Shown here piece after piece: positions 62,383 to 64,000 of a stretch of DNA of 64,000 bases. A program made the position numbers and the translations under genes. The DNA is taken from NCBI GenBank assembly GCA_018713145.1, contig DVFP01000019.1:181857-245856 (forward strand), written 5' to 3'. How positions within the stretch are numbered: position 1 is the first letter of the stretch; each line of letters begins with the position of its first letter. The stretch is from Candidatus Scybalocola faecavium (GTDB lineage Bacteria > Bacillota > Clostridia > Lachnospirales > Lachnospiraceae). The notes under the pieces are model-generated. The model ran no database searches. It saw only the letters and a program-made list of their open reading frames with translations, and was not told the DNA's origin.

Positions 62383-63462
62383 TTGGAAACTGAAAACACC
62401 TTATCGAAAAGTATTTCTGCTGCAGGGGATAAGGCAGCTTATGACGCGGCATGTAAACGGCTTCTTGCGAATAAGATTATATTAGCCTGGATCATGAAAA
62501 GCTGCCTTGAGGAATTTCGGAATATTTCTGTGGAGGATATTGCAGAAAAATATATCGAAGGCCAGCCCAGGATCGCCCAGATGGGGGTGTATCCCGATGA
62601 AAAAGATCCTGGCGATGGGGAATTGATCCAGGGGAGCCCGACGGAAGACAGTTCTATGACAGAGGGGACGGTTACTTTTGATATTCGTTTCAAGGCTATT
62701 GCCCCAGGCGCCGGGAATGAATATATCACACTGATCATTAATGTGGAAGCCCAGAATGATTTTTATCCCGGTTATCCGATAATTAAACGGGGAATTTATT
62801 ACTGCAGCCGGATGATCTCATCTCAATACGGAGTGGAATTTACCAAATCACATTTTGAAAAGATCAAAAAAGTTTATTCCATATGGATATGTACCAATCC
62901 GCCCAAGTATTGTCAAAACACCATTAACCGGTACCGGATCTGTGAAGAACATCTTGTAGGTGAATCCAGAGAAGCAAAAGAAAATTATAACCTTCTCACA
63001 GCCATTGTTATCGCTTTAGGAAAACCGGGAGATGGGAACTATACTGGGATTTTAAAGTTGTTGGAGGTACTGCTGTCATCAAATCGCGCTGCGGAAGAAA
63101 AAAAGCGGATCCTACAGAAAGACTTCCAGATAAAAATGACTTATGAATTAGAAAGTGAGGTGCAGACAATGTGCAATTTAAGTAAAGGAATCGAGGAGAG
63201 AGCCCTATACCAGGGAGTGGCTAAAGGTTTTGTTCAGGGAATACAGCAAGGTATACAAGAAGGTATGCAGCAGGGAATACAGCAAGGTATACAGCAAGGT
63301 ATACAAGAAGGTGTACAAGAAGGTATGCAGCAGGCAACCCTGTCATCGATCCGCAATCTGATGATTTCCCTAAATATGACGGAAGATCAGGCAATGGCTG
63401 CCCTGCAGCTTTCAGATGCGGATAAAGAAAAATATCGAAAACTGCTGCATCAGACGCAGTAA
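62383..63462 (+). CDS. Rpn-family PD-(D/E)XK nuclease / putative transposase
   Basis: A 359-residue protein of the Rpn (recombination-promoting nuclease) group. Catalytic-type residues are the Asp in TVTFDIRFKA (about residue 105) and the Glu/Gln pair in LIINVEAQN (about 125). The C-terminal third contains eight tandem GIQQ/GIQE/GMQQ tetrapeptides (about 286-317), then a helical tail. The start is TTG, 11 bases after GGGAGG; the nearer ATG leads to a stop. Such proteins occur in multiple copies in Lachnospiraceae genomes, but DNA mobility has not been shown for this member. It lies beside repeats, a truncated gene and an IS element. Confidence 0.82.
   Translation: METENTLSKSISAAGDKAAYDAACKRLLANKIILAWIMKSCLEEFRNISVEDIAEKYIEGQPRIAQMGVYPDEKDPGDGELIQGSPTEDSSMTEGTVTFDIRFKAIAPGAGNEYITLIINVEAQNDFYPGYPIIKRGIYYCSRMISSQYGVEFTKSHFEKIKKVYSIWICTNPPKYCQNTINRYRICEEHLVGESREAKENYNLLTAIVIALGKPGDGNYTGILKLLEVLLSSNRAAEEKKRILQKDFQIKMTYELESEVQTMCNLSKGIEERALYQGVAKGFVQGIQQGIQEGMQQGIQQGIQQGIQEGVQEGMQQATLSSIRNLMISLNMTEDQAMAALQLSDADKEKYRKLLHQTQ
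63238..63333 (+). repeat. eight in-frame 12-bp repeats
   Basis: Eight consecutive units of GGNATNCANCAN type encode GIQQ, GIQE, GMQQ or GVQE. In-frame unit gain or loss would vary protein length without breaking it. Confidence 0.92.
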
Positions 63463-63628
63463 ATGCTCCGTCAAAACCAGAAAACTTTCACTTAAGTTTC
63501 TACAAAAAATTATAAAAAACAGATATGTATTCCCAAAGTACCAATCGTTTAAATTCCCGGAGATTTAGAAGGACAGTTTCAAGAAGGACTGTATCTTTAT
63601 CATCCCCGCTGAATCCGGGCTTTGGGAA

Positions 63629-63662
63629 ACATATTGGTTCATAATACATATTGGTTCATATT
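63629..63662 (+). repeat. two tandem 17-bp copies
   Basis: ACATATTGGTTCATAAT is followed directly by ACATATTGGTTCATATT, differing at one base. It lies in the gap between the Rpn gene and the truncated membrane gene. Significance unknown. Confidence 0.75.
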
Positions 63663-63731
63663 AAGGGGATTGGATGAACACTGTAGTAACATCTAAAGGG
63701 GAAATCAATGTTCACACAAAGGAGGACGTCT

Positions 63732-63866
63732 ATGAAGGTCAAACGAAACACCCTGCTGCTTTTAGCCTGTCTTGTATGGAGCGCAGCGGGTATTAATATT
63801 CTTCGCATCGGATTAATAACTTATCCGTCCATTTATAAAAGGCCTGCTGCCGGATTATTTTCTTAG
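63732..63866 (+). pseudogene. truncated small membrane protein gene
   Basis: A 44-codon ORF, too short for the ORF track, with a perfect AAAGGAGG site. It encodes KVKRNTLLLLACLVWSAAGINILRIG, a basic terminus and one membrane helix, which looks like the N-terminus of a longer polytopic protein. It stops five to ten bases before the left end of the IS element, so I read it as a gene cut by the insertion. It may alternatively be a genuine single-helix peptide. Confidence 0.5.
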
Positions 63867-63870
63867 AAAA

Positions 63871-64000
63871 GAGGGTAGTGTAAAAAACTTTGTGGCTTTG
63901 GTAAAAAATGGCTCCTTTTTGGTAAGAATTACAGATATGACAATTCTTATCGAAAAGGAGTTTATTTATGGCAGTAGCAAAAGACCAAATCCGACAGATT
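63871..64000 (+). mobile_element. left end of an IS256-type insertion sequence
   Basis: The sequence from about GAGGGTAGTGTAAAAAAC has the GTGTAAA core seen in IS256-family terminal repeats, followed by a hairpin (TAAGAATT / AATTCTTA) and a ribosome binding site AAAAGGAG before a transposase start. The right end lies outside the window, so the exact boundary and target duplication cannot be confirmed. Confidence 0.7.
63968..64000 (+). CDS. IS256-family transposase, 5' end only
   Basis: Eleven codons (MAVAKDQIRQI) before the window ends. This start is typical of IS256-family transposases of Clostridia, and it is correctly placed after AAAAGGAG and a hairpin that commonly blocks read-through from outside. 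The catalytic DDE residues are beyond the window, so the assignment rests on the N-terminus and the element end. Confidence 0.65.
   Translation, partial: MAVAKDQIRQI

Overview
The window reads as a chromosomal segment of an anaerobic, low-to-mid GC Firmicute, most likely a gut Lachnospiraceae (Clostridia). The support is the gene families (LplB/LplC-type sugar permeases with YesM/YesN regulators, GalT of the class 2 type, DUF6465 and DUF5662 proteins, an orphan ThiC, Rpn-type nucleases, an IS256-type element), strong AGGAGG ribosome binding sites and TTGACA-17-TATAAT promoters. No phage, plasmid or CRISPR locus is visible. Species cannot be fixed from the sequence alone.

Region 1 (1-17.8 kb) is a carbohydrate island. 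After a polytopic membrane protein on the + strand, a long minus-strand run reads, in transcription order: two uroporphyrinogen-decarboxylase-fold (URO-D) proteins, an iron-type alcohol dehydrogenase, a cytoplasmic GH29 alpha-L-fucosidase, a YesN response regulator that has lost an internal segment, the YesM sensor kinase, two sugar ABC permeases, a zinc alcohol dehydrogenase and a lipoprotein solute-binding protein. Divergent from it are a third URO-D protein and a stand-alone TrpB paralogue with its own promoter. The inferred role is uptake and breakdown of a fucosylated, possibly modified, glycan.

Region 2 (17.8-32.3 kb) holds a YtrA-type GntR/ABC-2 exporter operon with an operator, a GH32 fructosidase, a Pro-Gly-Arg-His tRNA cluster, housekeeping genes (phosphodiesterase, RdgB, THUMP RNA methyltransferase), an exported C1 peptidase, an orphan amino-acid binding lipoprotein, a rhodanese, a small Asn/Ser-rich protein with a duplicated leader, and a galT-galK-DUF5662 operon divergent from an AraC regulator.

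Region 3 (33.3-47.7 kb) holds hisS, a second phosphodiesterase, a carboxylesterase, a PHP/EndoQ-UvrD fusion protein, an inositol-monophosphatase-like enzyme convergent with cysK, a THF-riboswitch-controlled folT with a class V aminotransferase, a 61-aa protein whose start lies in a hairpin, a GH5 glycosidase and tRNA-Pro(GGG).

Region 4 (47.8-64 kb) holds a MATE exporter; an eno-ahpC-ahpF-like run behind a promoter with a perfect dyad at the start site; a TPP-riboswitch thiC whose leader carries two identical 92-bp repeats, followed by a GGDEF protein; an nth-EAL-recQ run; a duplicated 117-bp palindromic element; an Rpn-family nuclease with GIQQ repeats; a truncated membrane-protein gene; and the left end of an IS256-type insertion sequence running off the window.

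The most interesting items are the EndoQ-UvrD fusion, the dyad operator tying enolase to peroxide-defence genes, the internally deleted YesN beside an intact YesM, the URO-D/fucosidase cluster, the permuted AhpF-like protein and the unexplained repeat families.
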